A stretch of 64,000 nucleotides of DNA from Lachnospiraceae bacterium (GTDB lineage: Bacteria; Bacillota; Clostridia; Lachnospirales; Lachnospiraceae). Each line of letters opens with the position of its first letter. Position 1 is the stretch's first letter. Made by a program: the position numbers and the translations under genes. This document shows, one piece after another, positions 1-8,356 of this stretch. Location: positions 1 to 64,000 of the forward strand of contig SVEJ01000003.1 of assembly GCA_015057435.1 (NCBI GenBank), read 5' to 3'. The notes under the pieces are model-generated. The model saw nothing but the letters and a program-made list of their open reading frames with translations, made no database searches and had not been told where the DNA came from.

Positions 1-158
1 CTTTCTTGGGTGTGTGGTTTTTAGTTTCTAGCAACTCTATTATACCATATCCAGTGAGGAGTTATTTGTTTTTTATAACAAAAAAGTGCCGTATTTATGC
101 GGCTTGTGGCGTTTCGCAAACGCCTAACTTGTTAATCATATGAAAGGAGAGAATGTAT
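1..158. other. Leader region before the first cluster
   Basis: No gene is visible here. The stretch contains three small inverted repeats: GTTAT/ATAAC around 61-79, GCCG/CGGC around 88-103, and a 7-bp perfect stem GGCGTTT/AAACGCC at 108-124 with a CGC loop. None is followed by a clear T-tract, so they may be leader structure rather than terminators. AAAGGAGA at 143-150 is the ribosome binding site for the following gene and favours the ATG at 159 over the one at 153. Confidence 0.4.
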
Positions 159-1139
159 ATGAGTGATGTGAAATTAGTCTTAGGTACAATGACATTTGGT
201 GAATCAGTATTTAATCCTGAGGTTGAAGAATTTATCAATCAATTTATGGACAGCGGATACGATGAATTGGATACGGCTTATGTATACAATGATGGCGATT
301 GTGAGAAATTGCTTGGTGATGCACTGGAAAATATTCATAGGCCATATAAAATTGCAACGAAAGTGAATCCGCGTATAAGTGGTAAGCTTGATGGGGAGGC
401 AGCATATAAACAACTGAATGAAAGTTTGCAACGCATGCGTTTGGAAAGTGTAGATACGGTATTTTTGCATTTTCCGGATCCGGCAACTCCGGTAACTTCC
501 GTGCTCTCGGCAATGCAAGATTTGCACAAACAAGGAAAATTTAAGAATTTGGGACTTTCGAATTTTCCGGCTTGGATGGTGGCGGATGTGTGGCATATAT
601 GTGATAAACATGATTGGATAAAACCCACAGTATATGAAGGGATTTATAATCCACTAACAAGGACAGCCGAGAGGGAGCTTAATGCGGCACTTTCTCATTT
701 TGGAATGCGTTTTTATGCATATAATCCGTTAGCAGGTGGGTTGTTGACAGGTCGTTATACGGAATTTGATGCTTCTCCTACGGATGGACGATTTACGCAT
801 CGTCCAAACTATCAAGGTCGCTATTGGAAAAAATCCTATTTTGATGCTGTGAATGTAATTAAAACAGCAGCAGAGAGCAATGGTATCACAACCATTGAGG
901 CGACATATCGATGGTTGGCGTACCATTCTATGTTAAGTGGTAATCGAGGAGATGCTATCTTGATTGGTGCAAGTAAGCTGGAGCACTTGGAGCAGAATGT
1001 GAACGCAATAAAAGCAGGTGCTTTACCGGAAGATGTAGTGGAAGCGTTTGACAAGGCGTGGCAACTTACCCAAGGAGATAGTCCTGAGTATTTCACACTA
1101 TATAAAGGAAAAGGTTCTGTGGGAGGGGAAAAAGTCTAA
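159..1139 (+). CDS. Aldo/keto reductase, AKR7-like
   Basis: This is a 326-residue NAD(P)H-dependent aldo/keto reductase that should reduce an aldehyde or ketone to an alcohol in the cytoplasm. The catalytic tetrad is recognisable: Asp and Tyr in LDTAYVYNDGD near residue 40, Lys in IATKVNP near 67, and His in VFLHFPDP near 105. The block GRYWKKSYFDAV near residue 225 is typical of the AKR7 branch (aflatoxin aldehyde and succinic semialdehyde reductases). ATG 159 was chosen over ATG 153 because AAAGGAGA lies 9 bases upstream of it but only 3 from the other. The stop codon abuts the start of the next gene, so the two are probably translationally coupled. By context the likely substrate is the aldehyde released by the downstream decarboxylase, which is an inference. 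Confidence 0.85.
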   Translation: MSDVKLVLGTMTFGESVFNPEVEEFINQFMDSGYDELDTAYVYNDGDCEKLLGDALENIHRPYKIATKVNPRISGKLDGEAAYKQLNESLQRMRLESVDTVFLHFPDPATPVTSVLSAMQDLHKQGKFKNLGLSNFPAWMVADVWHICDKHDWIKPTVYEGIYNPLTRTAERELNAALSHFGMRFYAYNPLAGGLLTGRYTEFDASPTDGRFTHRPNYQGRYWKKSYFDAVNVIKTAAESNGITTIEATYRWLAYHSMLSGNRGDAILIGASKLEHLEQNVNAIKAGALPEDVVEAFDKAWQLTQGDSPEYFTLYKGKGSVGGEKV

Positions 1140-2276
1140 ATGTTGGAACAAGAAAAAGTATTTAAAACACTTGCCAATTATGGCATCAGATTTTTTACAG
1201 GTGTACCGGATTCTTATTTGAATGGTTTCTGTAATTACGCTTTAGAACATTGTGGAAAAGAAAATATTATTGCGGCTAACGAAGGGAATGCTATCGGTAT
1301 TGCTGCAGGGCATTATTTTGCAACGAAAGACATACCGCTTGTGTATATGCAAAACAGTGGTATGGGAAATAGCATTAATCCATTGGCTAGTTTGGTGGAT
1401 AAGGATGTGTATGCTGTTCCTATGTTGCTGCTCATCGGTTGGCGAGGACAAGGAAACACAGAGCCAAACCATCCGCAGCACAAATTACAGGGAGAAATTA
1501 CACCACATTTGTTGGATGTGATGCATATTCCGTACTCGGTTTTAACGGATGATCATCAGGAATTTGATGATGTAATAGAAAAGGCCGTAAAGTATTGTAA
1601 AGAAACGCGGCAACCATATGCTCTTATTGCCCCAAAAGGTGTGATGGCGGCAATGGATAAACCAAACAACAAGGATGATTTCTATCCGCTTAGCCGGGAG
1701 GAAGCCATAGAGATTATCTTAGATCACATGCCTGCAGATACAGTTTATTCTGCGACAACTGGAAGGGCAACGCGAGAACTCTTCTTTCTTCGTGAAACGA
1801 GAAACGAGACAAAAAACCATGATTTTTTAAATGTTGGCTCGATGGGTCATGGTTCTTCTGTTGCACTTGGCATGGCGTTGGAAATGCCCAAAAGAAAGGT
1901 AGTTGCACTTGATGGTGATTCGGCTGCCATTATGCATATGGGTGCAATGACCATGGTAAGTAAAATGGACGTTCCTAACTTTATGCATGTTATTCTCAAC
2001 AATGGAGCGCATGAATCTGTGGGTGGGCAACCTTCCGCAGGACACTGCGTTGATTTTACTTCAATTGCAGAGGCTTGCAGTTATGCAACGGTTCACCAGC
2101 CTGTGACAACAAAGGCTGAGTTGGTGGATGCAATTAATGCTTTGAAGGATTGCGGACGAGCCTCTTTTATTGACTGTCGTATCCACAAAGGATTAAATAG
2201 AAAACTTCCGCCGATTATATTTGATCACAAAAAAGCGATTGACGGTTTGATTGCTGATTTAAATGAAGAATCTTAA
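1140..2276 (+). CDS. Phosphonopyruvate/sulfopyruvate decarboxylase-like TPP enzyme
   Basis: This 378-residue single-chain enzyme belongs to the thiamine diphosphate family that decarboxylates phosphonopyruvate to phosphonoacetaldehyde (Ppd/AepY), related to sulfopyruvate decarboxylase. The N-terminal half carries the pyrimidine-binding domain, with the GVPDSYLNG start and the ANEGNA glutamate region. The C-terminal half carries the pyrophosphate-binding motif, seen as ALDGDSAAIMHMG followed by NNGAHESVGGQ near residues 258-300, which is characteristic of Ppd. No phosphoenolpyruvate mutase gene lies in the window, so phosphonopyruvate need not be the substrate. A sulfo- or plain 2-oxo acid analogue is possible. 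It starts directly after the reductase stop, with GGGAGGGG upstream inside that gene, which makes an aldehyde transfer between the two enzymes plausible. Confidence 0.8.
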   Translation: MLEQEKVFKTLANYGIRFFTGVPDSYLNGFCNYALEHCGKENIIAANEGNAIGIAAGHYFATKDIPLVYMQNSGMGNSINPLASLVDKDVYAVPMLLLIGWRGQGNTEPNHPQHKLQGEITPHLLDVMHIPYSVLTDDHQEFDDVIEKAVKYCKETRQPYALIAPKGVMAAMDKPNNKDDFYPLSREEAIEIILDHMPADTVYSATTGRATRELFFLRETRNETKNHDFLNVGSMGHGSSVALGMALEMPKRKVVALDGDSAAIMHMGAMTMVSKMDVPNFMHVILNNGAHESVGGQPSAGHCVDFTSIAEACSYATVHQPVTTKAELVDAINALKDCGRASFIDCRIHKGLNRKLPPIIFDHKKAIDGLIADLNEES

Positions 2277-2317
2277 ATTAAAAAAATTATCGATATGATT
2301 CGAGAAAGGGATAGTAT

Positions 2318-3220
2318 ATGAATAGTATGGAGAATACAAGAAAATTTTTAGAATCAATAGGACTTCCTAGTGGAGATGCTTACAATTTACCGACATCTGA
2401 AAAACGATTTAGTGATGGAGGACAGTTCCGTTTTGAAGTTCCGGGTATTCAAGGTCCGAAAGTAATGAAGGCTTTATTGGAAGCGATGGATGACTATGGA
2501 TTGTACCTGCACCGAGTAACTCAAACACAAGGTATTATGCGACTTACCGACAAGGAAATTGCATCCATGGTGGAACTTGCTCATGAGTGGAGGACGGATT
2601 TGATTCTTGCTATTGGTCCGAGGGCGACAACTGATACCTCGGCTTCAGTCCACACCGAAGAAGGTGTAAGAATGGGATATCGTCTTCGTGGACAGGAACA
2701 GATTGTTCGTGCCGTTGAAGATGTAAAGAGGGCTGCACGTCTTGGTTGTCGTGGATTTTTGGTGTACGACGAAGGCTGTCTTTGGGTTTTGAATGAAATG
2801 CGCAAGGCAGGAGAGATTCCGGAAAATTGTCATTTTAAGGTTTCGGCTCATGCCGGACACGGTAATCCTTGTTCAGCAAAGTTGTTAGAAAGCATAGGTG
2901 CGGATTCTATCAATCCGGTTCGTGATATCCAGCTTCAGATGTTAGCAGCTATGCGTCAGGCAGTAGAATGCCCTATTGATATTCATACAGAAAATCCGAA
3001 GTCTACAGGTGGTTTTATCCGTCACTATGAGGTGCCGGAGATGATTCGAATCGCTGCACCAATCTACCTTAAAACAGGAGGGTCTGTAGCGGCTACGCAT
3101 TCTTGGGATTCAACAGAGGACGATGCGAGAAAACGTGCAAAGCAGTGTAGCCTGGTAAAGAGAATGATAGATGAATACTATCCAGAGGCTGTTTGGAGTC
3201 CTAAGGGTAGTCTTGTCTAA
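2318..3220 (+). CDS. TIM-barrel protein of unknown function, U32-like
   Basis: This 300-residue cytoplasmic protein has the alternating beta/alpha pattern of a TIM barrel. Visible blocks include FEVPGIQGPKV near residue 40, LILAIGPRATTDTSAS near 95, GFLVYDEGCLWVLNEM near 145, KVSAHAGHGNPCSAKLL near 175 and IDIHTENPKSTGG near 225. Several acidic and His residues sit at the ends of predicted strands, as expected for a metal-dependent barrel enzyme. The overall pattern recalls proteins annotated as U32-type, but I do not recognise a specific function and see no assigned protease motif. The gene is 41 bases after the decarboxylase with AAAGGGA at 2304-2310, so it belongs to the same transcription unit. 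Its job is probably in the same unassigned carboxylate pathway. Confidence 0.6.
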   Translation: MNSMENTRKFLESIGLPSGDAYNLPTSEKRFSDGGQFRFEVPGIQGPKVMKALLEAMDDYGLYLHRVTQTQGIMRLTDKEIASMVELAHEWRTDLILAIGPRATTDTSASVHTEEGVRMGYRLRGQEQIVRAVEDVKRAARLGCRGFLVYDEGCLWVLNEMRKAGEIPENCHFKVSAHAGHGNPCSAKLLESIGADSINPVRDIQLQMLAAMRQAVECPIDIHTENPKSTGGFIRHYEVPEMIRIAAPIYLKTGGSVAATHSWDSTEDDARKRAKQCSLVKRMIDEYYPEAVWSPKGSLV

Positions 3221-3266
3221 ACCAATTTTAGTCTTATTTCAAAATTAGTAAAATGGAGAAAAAACA

Positions 3267-4412
3267 ATGAAACATCATATGTATAATCCCGACTTTGATT
3301 TTATAGTCGGACCAGAATCATTTAACAAATATACAGATCGTGAATTGTTACAGTATTGTCTTGGCGCTACCATGTATATGCCTGGTTTTAAAGACTTCAC
3401 ACCGAAGATACTTAATCACTCTATTCCGGGTTTGACAACGATGGTATTATGCTTTGAAGATGCTTGTCCGGAAGAAAAGGTTCCTGAAGCGATGGAAAAT
3501 GTACATTATTTACTTGCGACAGTTACAGAGGCAGTAGAGAGTGGAAAGCTAAATCCTGATTATGTTCCGCTTATTTTTGTTCGAGTTCGCAATCTTACAC
3601 AGTTCAAAGCATTTGGAGAGAAACTGACGAAACAAGAAGTCAAATCATTGTGTGGTATTAATTTCCCTAAATTTAATGCTGAAAATGGCTATGAATATTT
3701 TGCTTATCTACAAGATTTGAATGATCGTTTTGGAGAGATTTTATATGGAATGCCAATTATTGAGGATCCGGAGGTTGCATATAAAGAAAGTCGCATGTCT
3801 GAACTTTTGGGAATTCGAAAGATATTAGATAAATATAAAAGTTTGGTTTTGCAGGTGCGTGTTGGAGGCACAGACTTTAGTTCAGTATTTGGTGTAAGAA
3901 GAGGAGTAGATTATAGTCTATATGATATTATGGCCGTTAGAGAATGTTTGTCGGACATTATAAATGTGTGTGGTCGTAATAACGATTATGTCATTTCCGG
4001 TCCGGTATGGGAATATTTCCGAGCGCCTAAGGAACGGATGTTTGAGAAACTTCCGGAGCATGGTTTTGAGGATTATTTGATTCGACGCAAGCCTTTGATA
4101 AACAACGAGATAGATGGATTGCTTCGCGAGGTTATTCTCGATAAAGCCAACGGCTTTGTTGGCCGCACAGTCATTCATCCCACACATATTAAATTTGTCA
4201 ATGCCCTAATGGCGGTTACAAAAGAGGAGTACGATGATGCGTGTATGATTCTTGGAACAGATGGCGGAGTGGTTAAAGGTTCAGGTGGCAACAAAATGAA
4301 TGAAATCAAGCCACACACTAACTGGGCGAGAAAGATATATAACCGAGCAAGAGCTTTTGGTGTTATCAAAAATGAAGGCTCGTATCTTAAATTATTTGCT
4401 ATTAACGAGTAA
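3267..4412 (+). CDS. HpcH/HpaI (citrate lyase beta-like) C-C bond lyase
   Basis: This 381-residue protein has the fold of the HpcH/HpaI aldolase and citrate lyase beta superfamily, in the longer C-C-bond-lyase subgroup. Recognisable elements are LGATMYMPGFK near residue 30, MVLCFEDACPEEKV near 60, the barrel strand LVLQVRVGGTDFSSVFG near 195, and VGRTVIHPTHIKFVN near 295. The last element corresponds to the GKxxIHPxQ segment of the family, here with Arg instead of Lys. Family members cleave or form carbon-carbon bonds next to a carboxylate, usually with Mg2+ and pyruvate, oxaloacetate or acyl-CoA. The gene follows the TIM-barrel gene by 46 bases and precedes a dehydratase. A cleavage or condensation step next to a hydration step is therefore the simplest reading, but the substrate is unknown. 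Confidence 0.7.
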   Translation: MKHHMYNPDFDFIVGPESFNKYTDRELLQYCLGATMYMPGFKDFTPKILNHSIPGLTTMVLCFEDACPEEKVPEAMENVHYLLATVTEAVESGKLNPDYVPLIFVRVRNLTQFKAFGEKLTKQEVKSLCGINFPKFNAENGYEYFAYLQDLNDRFGEILYGMPIIEDPEVAYKESRMSELLGIRKILDKYKSLVLQVRVGGTDFSSVFGVRRGVDYSLYDIMAVRECLSDIINVCGRNNDYVISGPVWEYFRAPKERMFEKLPEHGFEDYLIRRKPLINNEIDGLLREVILDKANGFVGRTVIHPTHIKFVNALMAVTKEEYDDACMILGTDGGVVKGSGGNKMNEIKPHTNWARKIYNRARAFGVIKNEGSYLKLFAINE

Positions 4413-4433
4413 AAAATAACGAGGTAATTATTT

Positions 4434-4940
4434 ATGGTTGAAGTAAAAACTCCCATATCGAAGGATGTAATTGAGAATCTAAAGGTCGGGGATGCGATTG
4501 AAATTAGCGGATATATTTTATGTGGTCGAGATGCGGTTCTTCCTCGAATTGTTGAAATGATTGAAGATGGAACCATCGACACGCTTGGGGTTGAATTGGA
4601 AGGACAGGTTATTTTTCATACAGCGGTTAGTGTTGCAGGAGTGGGTCCCACTAGCTCCAATAAATTAGAAATTGAAAATAGTATAGAACCCCTTAGTAAA
4701 GCTGGTGTTAGATTACATTTGGGGAAAGGTGAAATTCATTCTGAAACGATTGCTGCACTTGACAGATACAATGCTGTTTATGCCATTGTTCCGCCGGTGA
4801 CCGCTTTACTTGGCTCTAAAACGAGTGAAGAAAAAGTGGTTGCTTTTCCTGAACTAGGGATGGAAGCACTGCATTTGATAAAAGTTGACAAATATCCGGC
4901 AATTATTGGTGCGGCACATGGGAGGAGCATTTATGAATAA
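4434..4940 (+). CDS. Fumarase/tartrate dehydratase-type beta subunit
   Basis: This 168-residue protein matches the beta subunit (C-terminal swivelling domain) of class I Fe-S fumarases and L-tartrate dehydratases. It opens with the typical ISKDVIENLKVGDAIEISGYILCGRDA segment and then has VGPTSSNKLE near residue 65 and HLGKGEI near 97, which match the family's GPTTSxRM and KGG/KGxx positions. It should pair with the alpha subunit encoded directly downstream to add or remove water on a hydroxy-dicarboxylate. The last 8 bases overlap the alpha gene, so the two are coupled. The beta-before-alpha order is the reverse of the usual clostridial fumarase arrangement, which argues for a specialised dehydratase rather than the housekeeping fumarase. 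Confidence 0.8.
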   Translation: MVEVKTPISKDVIENLKVGDAIEISGYILCGRDAVLPRIVEMIEDGTIDTLGVELEGQVIFHTAVSVAGVGPTSSNKLEIENSIEPLSKAGVRLHLGKGEIHSETIAALDRYNAVYAIVPPVTALLGSKTSEEKVVAFPELGMEALHLIKVDKYPAIIGAAHGRSIYE

Positions 4941-5781
4941 TAACATTGTAAGCCTTGTAAGTGATGCTCTTGTAAAAGCAGGTAGCACATTTAGAGAGGA
5001 CAAAAAGCAGGCATACCGTCAAGCTATAGAGAAAGAAACCAATGAAAAAGCCAAGTGGGTTCTTCAAACGATACTAGATAATGCCAATGTGGCAGAAAGT
5101 AATCGCTCACCTTTGTGCGATGATACTGGCATTCCGCATTTGGTATTAGAGATAGGCCCTAACCGGTCAGTAAGTGGAAAAATGCTTGATGACATAAGAG
5201 AAGGAATACGACAAGGTCTTAGAGAACTTCCGGGTCGCCCGATGGGTATTATGGGAGATGACGGTCAAAGAATGGATCAGAGTGGTGGTTTAGACATGGA
5301 TTCTGCGGGTGTGGAACCTGCACCGATTCTTTTACGACAATGTAATGAGGATGTGATTCGATTACACATTCTAATGTTCGGTGGTGGACCTGCAATTAGA
5401 GGAAAAACTTATAGAGTATTTCATAAACACGACACAAAGATTGTTTTGGATGAAATTGTGAACTGGGCAAAAGAAGGGGTTGCCCAACTAGGGTGTACCC
5501 CATGCACATTGGCAGTAGGTGTGGGTCGGAGTCATTTTGAGGCTGCTTCTATGATGCTTCAGGCACAAGTTGACGGAAGATACGATGTTCAATCTGAATT
5601 TGAAAAGGAAATTACCCGCCGTGTTAATGAAGCCAATATCGGTCCTCTCGGTCTTGGTGGCAGAACCTCGGTGTTAGCGACATTTATGAAAGTTGGACCA
5701 CAAAGGGCAAGTGGGGTAAGGATTGTATCAGTACGTCCAACTTGCTGCTTTGAACCAAGAATTACCACTATTGAGTTATAA
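4933..5781 (+). CDS. Fumarase/tartrate dehydratase-type alpha subunit
   Basis: This 282-residue protein resembles the alpha subunit of class I [4Fe-4S] fumarases and tartrate dehydratases. Candidate cluster-binding cysteines are in SPLCDDTG near residue 61, RQCNED near 138 and QLGCTPCTLAVGVG near 195. The glycine-rich MFGGGPAIRGK near 150 replaces the usual KGGGSEN segment, and GPLGLGGRTSVL near 240 matches the conserved C-terminal block. The start at 4933 is set by GGGAGGAG about 5 bases upstream. Upstream codons in the same frame have no ribosome binding site. It overlaps the beta gene by 8 bases and is the last gene of the cluster. The replaced central motif suggests a substrate other than fumarate. 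That is an inference. Confidence 0.78.
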   Translation: MNNNIVSLVSDALVKAGSTFREDKKQAYRQAIEKETNEKAKWVLQTILDNANVAESNRSPLCDDTGIPHLVLEIGPNRSVSGKMLDDIREGIRQGLRELPGRPMGIMGDDGQRMDQSGGLDMDSAGVEPAPILLRQCNEDVIRLHILMFGGGPAIRGKTYRVFHKHDTKIVLDEIVNWAKEGVAQLGCTPCTLAVGVGRSHFEAASMMLQAQVDGRYDVQSEFEKEITRRVNEANIGPLGLGGRTSVLATFMKVGPQRASGVRIVSVRPTCCFEPRITTIEL

Positions 5782-5787
5782 AGTATT

Positions 5788-5816
5788 TTGAAGTAAAGGG
5801 CATTATGTGTTAAGAT
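5788..5816 (+). promoter_or_regulatory. Possible sigma-A promoter for the Ig-like protein gene
   Basis: TTGAAG and TAAGAT are separated by 17 bases. Both hexamers match the consensus at four of six positions, so this is only a moderate candidate. Confidence 0.35.
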
Positions 5817-5864
5817 AGAGGTACTAGTTGCAAAAGATATACGTGTATGGAGGAGGGCATTAGT

Positions 5865-6605
5865 ATGAGAGGTAAAAGACTTTATAAAGGCATTTTAATG
5901 TTCGTTGCAGTAGCTGTCATGGTATGTATGTGTTCTACGACAGCAGAGGCGGCAACCAAGCTTTCTAAGAAGAAGGCAACCTTGTATGTCGGAGAGACAG
6001 TGCAGTTAAAGCTAACAGGTGGTTCGGGACGTGTTACATGGAAAAGCAGCAAGTTGAAGATTGCTGGCGTAAGCAAAACGGGAGTTGTGACGGCGAAAAA
6101 GAAAGGTTCTTGCAAGATTACAGCGAAGTGTGCAGGCAAAACGTATACATGTAAGGTTACCGTTAAGAAACTGCCGGCTAATTATGCAATTGTGAATGGT
6201 AAACGTGTGAAGGTAGGTAAGACGATTACATTAACCTATAAGATAAAGAGCAAGAAACCAATCGCAACAATTAGTGTGAAATACATCTACGATAAGACAG
6301 CGTTAAAGATTACCAATGAAGAAGAGATGAGCCGTTATCCGACATGGATTTGTAATGAGTATTATCCGGATAGCTTAATTGATGGACAAGAATGTGATAT
6401 TGCCCACCTTGTAAATTGTGATACGACAAGGACAGATGGTATATATTATAAGAATATAACTTGTAAAAGTCCGAAAGTGTATGAGAAGATGAAGGTTAAG
6501 GTTCTGAAATCAGGTAATTACAAGATACAGGCAGATTTATATAGTGCAATGGATGAAGAGAGTAATTCGGTGAAGGGTTATAAAGTTACGACAACGATAA
6601 AGTAA
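5865..6605 (+). CDS. Secreted protein with a bacterial Ig-like (BIG2) domain
   Basis: This 246-residue protein starts with a signal peptide (MRGKRLYKG, a hydrophobic stretch, then a TTAEA cleavage region near residue 30). A BIG2-type Ig-like domain follows at about residues 32-105, with the characteristic LYVGETVQLKL, WKSSKLKIAGVSKTGVVTA and GSCKITAK blocks. The remaining 130 residues look like a beta-sandwich with strands such as ISVKYIYDKTALKIT and a few cysteines, somewhat like a cohesin-type fold. No catalytic motif is visible. It is lysine-rich and probably sits in or near the cell wall. ATG 5865 is preferred because GGAGGAGGG at 5849-5857 lies 7 bases before it. It is a single-gene unit closed by a strong terminator. 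Confidence 0.8.
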   Translation: MRGKRLYKGILMFVAVAVMVCMCSTTAEAATKLSKKKATLYVGETVQLKLTGGSGRVTWKSSKLKIAGVSKTGVVTAKKKGSCKITAKCAGKTYTCKVTVKKLPANYAIVNGKRVKVGKTITLTYKIKSKKPIATISVKYIYDKTALKITNEEEMSRYPTWICNEYYPDSLIDGQECDIAHLVNCDTTRTDGIYYKNITCKSPKVYEKMKVKVLKSGNYKIQADLYSAMDEESNSVKGYKVTTTIK

Positions 6606-6624
6606 AACGACGATAAAACATGAT

Positions 6625-6677
6625 TTTAAAAGGTTAGCTGATCAAAGAATTGTATTTTGATTAGCTAACCTTTTAAA
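6625..6677 (+). terminator. Rho-independent terminator
   Basis: A 19-bp near-perfect stem (6628-6646 with 6656-6674) contains AAAAGGTTAGCT and its complement, with one G-T pair. It is flanked by A and T runs, so it could act in both directions. Confidence 0.8.
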
Positions 6678-6711
6678 TTGCATTTTGTTTTCGTTAAGGA
6701 TTGCTTTTCTC

Positions 6712-6740
6712 TTGTCTTTTCAAGGATTACCAAGTATAAT
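6712..6740 (+). promoter_or_regulatory. Sigma-A promoter of malQ
   Basis: TTGTCT at 6712-6717 and a perfect TATAAT at 6735-6740 are spaced by exactly 17 bases, about 43 bases before the malQ start. Confidence 0.7.
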
Positions 6741-6782
6741 ATAGCTTTGTGGGTAAATAGATAATATATGGAGGGCAGGAGA

Positions 6783-8315
6783 ATGACAGATAATTCAGCT
6801 TTAGGTTTGAATCACGAGAAATATGCAGGTGTTCTTGTGCATCCAACCTCGTTTCCGGGCAAGTACGGAATTGGGGATTTGGGACCGGGAGCTTATGCTT
6901 TTGTAGATTTTTTGGAGCGATCAGGATTGAATCTATGGCAGGTGTTGCCACTTGGACATACCGGATTTGGTGATTCGCCATATCAGCCATTTTCATCATT
7001 TGCAGGTCAGCCTTATATCATCAGCATAGATGATTTGAGAGAAGCAGGACTTTTGTGGGATGAAGATTTTTATGATATGCCGCAATGGAATCCGAATAAG
7101 ATTGAATATGGTGAAGTGATTGCATTTAAGACTGAACTTTTGAAGAAAGCCTATGCGCGCTTTATGGATAATGATGTGAAGGATGCCTATTCGACAGACC
7201 AGGCATTTATGCTCGATTATACAGAATTTGTGACAACATCGGATTGGTTAGATGATTATGCATTGTTTATGGCAGGTAAGGATTATTTCCAGGGTGCACC
7301 TTGGTACATGTGGGAAGATTCTTTGAAAAAACCAACGGCGAAACAAAAGATAGAGTGGATGAACAAGTTGTCGAATGAAGTGGGTTATTACCGATTTATC
7401 CAATTTTTGTTCCATAAACAGTGGTTTGCATTAAAAGAATATGCAAATGCGAAGAATATTAAGATTGTGGGAGATATTCCGATCTTTGTTGCATGGGATA
7501 GCGTAGATGTATGGTGCAATAAGAAGTTATTTGACCTGGATTCTAAGGGATATCCAAAGACAGTGGCAGGTGTACCGCCTGACTATTTCTCAGCAACAGG
7601 TCAGCTTTGGGGTAATCCGCTTTATAAGTGGAAAGAGCATACGAAGACAGGATATGAGTGGTGGTTTAACCGCATTCGTCATCAGCTAAAGGTTGCAGAC
7701 TTTGTAAGAATTGACCACTTTAGAGGTTTTGATAAATATTGGGCAGTGCCATATGGTGAGGAGACTGCAGTGAATGGTAAATGGATGCAGGCACCGGGTG
7801 TGAATTTCTTTACACAGCTTGAGGCGACACTTGGTTACAATATGCCGATTATAGCGGAAGATCTAGGAGAAATCGATCAGTCAGTTATTGATTTGCGAGA
7901 CAAGTTTGGCTTGCCGGGAATGAAGATTTTACAGTTTGGATTTGAAAATCCGGATGAAAACAGTTTCCTCCCGCATAATTTTATCAGAAACTGTGTTTGT
8001 TATACCGGAACACATGATAATGATACGACGCTTGGTTGGTATCAAAAATGTTACGAGCAGTCAAGAGATAAGCTTAGAAGATATTACAACACAGACGGTG
8101 GAGATGTATGTTGGACATTGATTCGTGCATGTTTCTCATCAGTGGCAAATATGGCGATTGTTCCGATTCAGGATGTGCTTTGCTTAGATTCGTGGGCAAG
8201 AATGAATACACCGGGTGTTGGCGAAGGTAACTGGGCGTTCAGATTCAAACAGGAAGATTTGACGAAACATTTAGAAGAACGTTTATATGAAACGGCAAAA
8301 TTATACGGAAGATAA
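6783..8315 (+). CDS. malQ: 4-alpha-glucanotransferase (amylomaltase), GH77
   Basis: This 510-residue enzyme transfers alpha-1,4-glucan segments between maltodextrins in glycogen and maltose metabolism. GH77 landmarks are present: the N-terminal YGIGDLGPGAYAFVD segment, the nucleophile Asp in VRIDHFRGFD near residue 310, the acid/base Glu in IIAEDLGE near 359, and the third Asp in GTHDNDTTLGW near 410. The length is normal for the family. The start at 6783 is chosen because the upstream in-frame ATG at 6768 overlaps the ribosome binding site GGAGGGCAGGAG. It is transcribed from its own sigma-A promoter. The acyltransferase gene follows after 41 bases and may be co-transcribed. Confidence 0.95.
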   Translation: MTDNSALGLNHEKYAGVLVHPTSFPGKYGIGDLGPGAYAFVDFLERSGLNLWQVLPLGHTGFGDSPYQPFSSFAGQPYIISIDDLREAGLLWDEDFYDMPQWNPNKIEYGEVIAFKTELLKKAYARFMDNDVKDAYSTDQAFMLDYTEFVTTSDWLDDYALFMAGKDYFQGAPWYMWEDSLKKPTAKQKIEWMNKLSNEVGYYRFIQFLFHKQWFALKEYANAKNIKIVGDIPIFVAWDSVDVWCNKKLFDLDSKGYPKTVAGVPPDYFSATGQLWGNPLYKWKEHTKTGYEWWFNRIRHQLKVADFVRIDHFRGFDKYWAVPYGEETAVNGKWMQAPGVNFFTQLEATLGYNMPIIAEDLGEIDQSVIDLRDKFGLPGMKILQFGFENPDENSFLPHNFIRNCVCYTGTHDNDTTLGWYQKCYEQSRDKLRRYYNTDGGDVCWTLIRACFSSVANMAIVPIQDVLCLDSWARMNTPGVGEGNWAFRFKQEDLTKHLEERLYETAKLYGR

Positions 8316-8356
8316 TAAGACATAGAAACAAGAATGAATGAAAGAAGGCGAAGAGA

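Noticed and set aside
1140..2276. A phosphonate biosynthesis cluster
   Set aside because: No phosphoenolpyruvate mutase is present in the window, so only the enzyme family can be stated.
2274..2317. TCGATAT before the TIM-barrel gene as a sigma-28 promoter
   Set aside because: No TAAA-like element at 14-17 bases upstream, and the genes around are metabolic.
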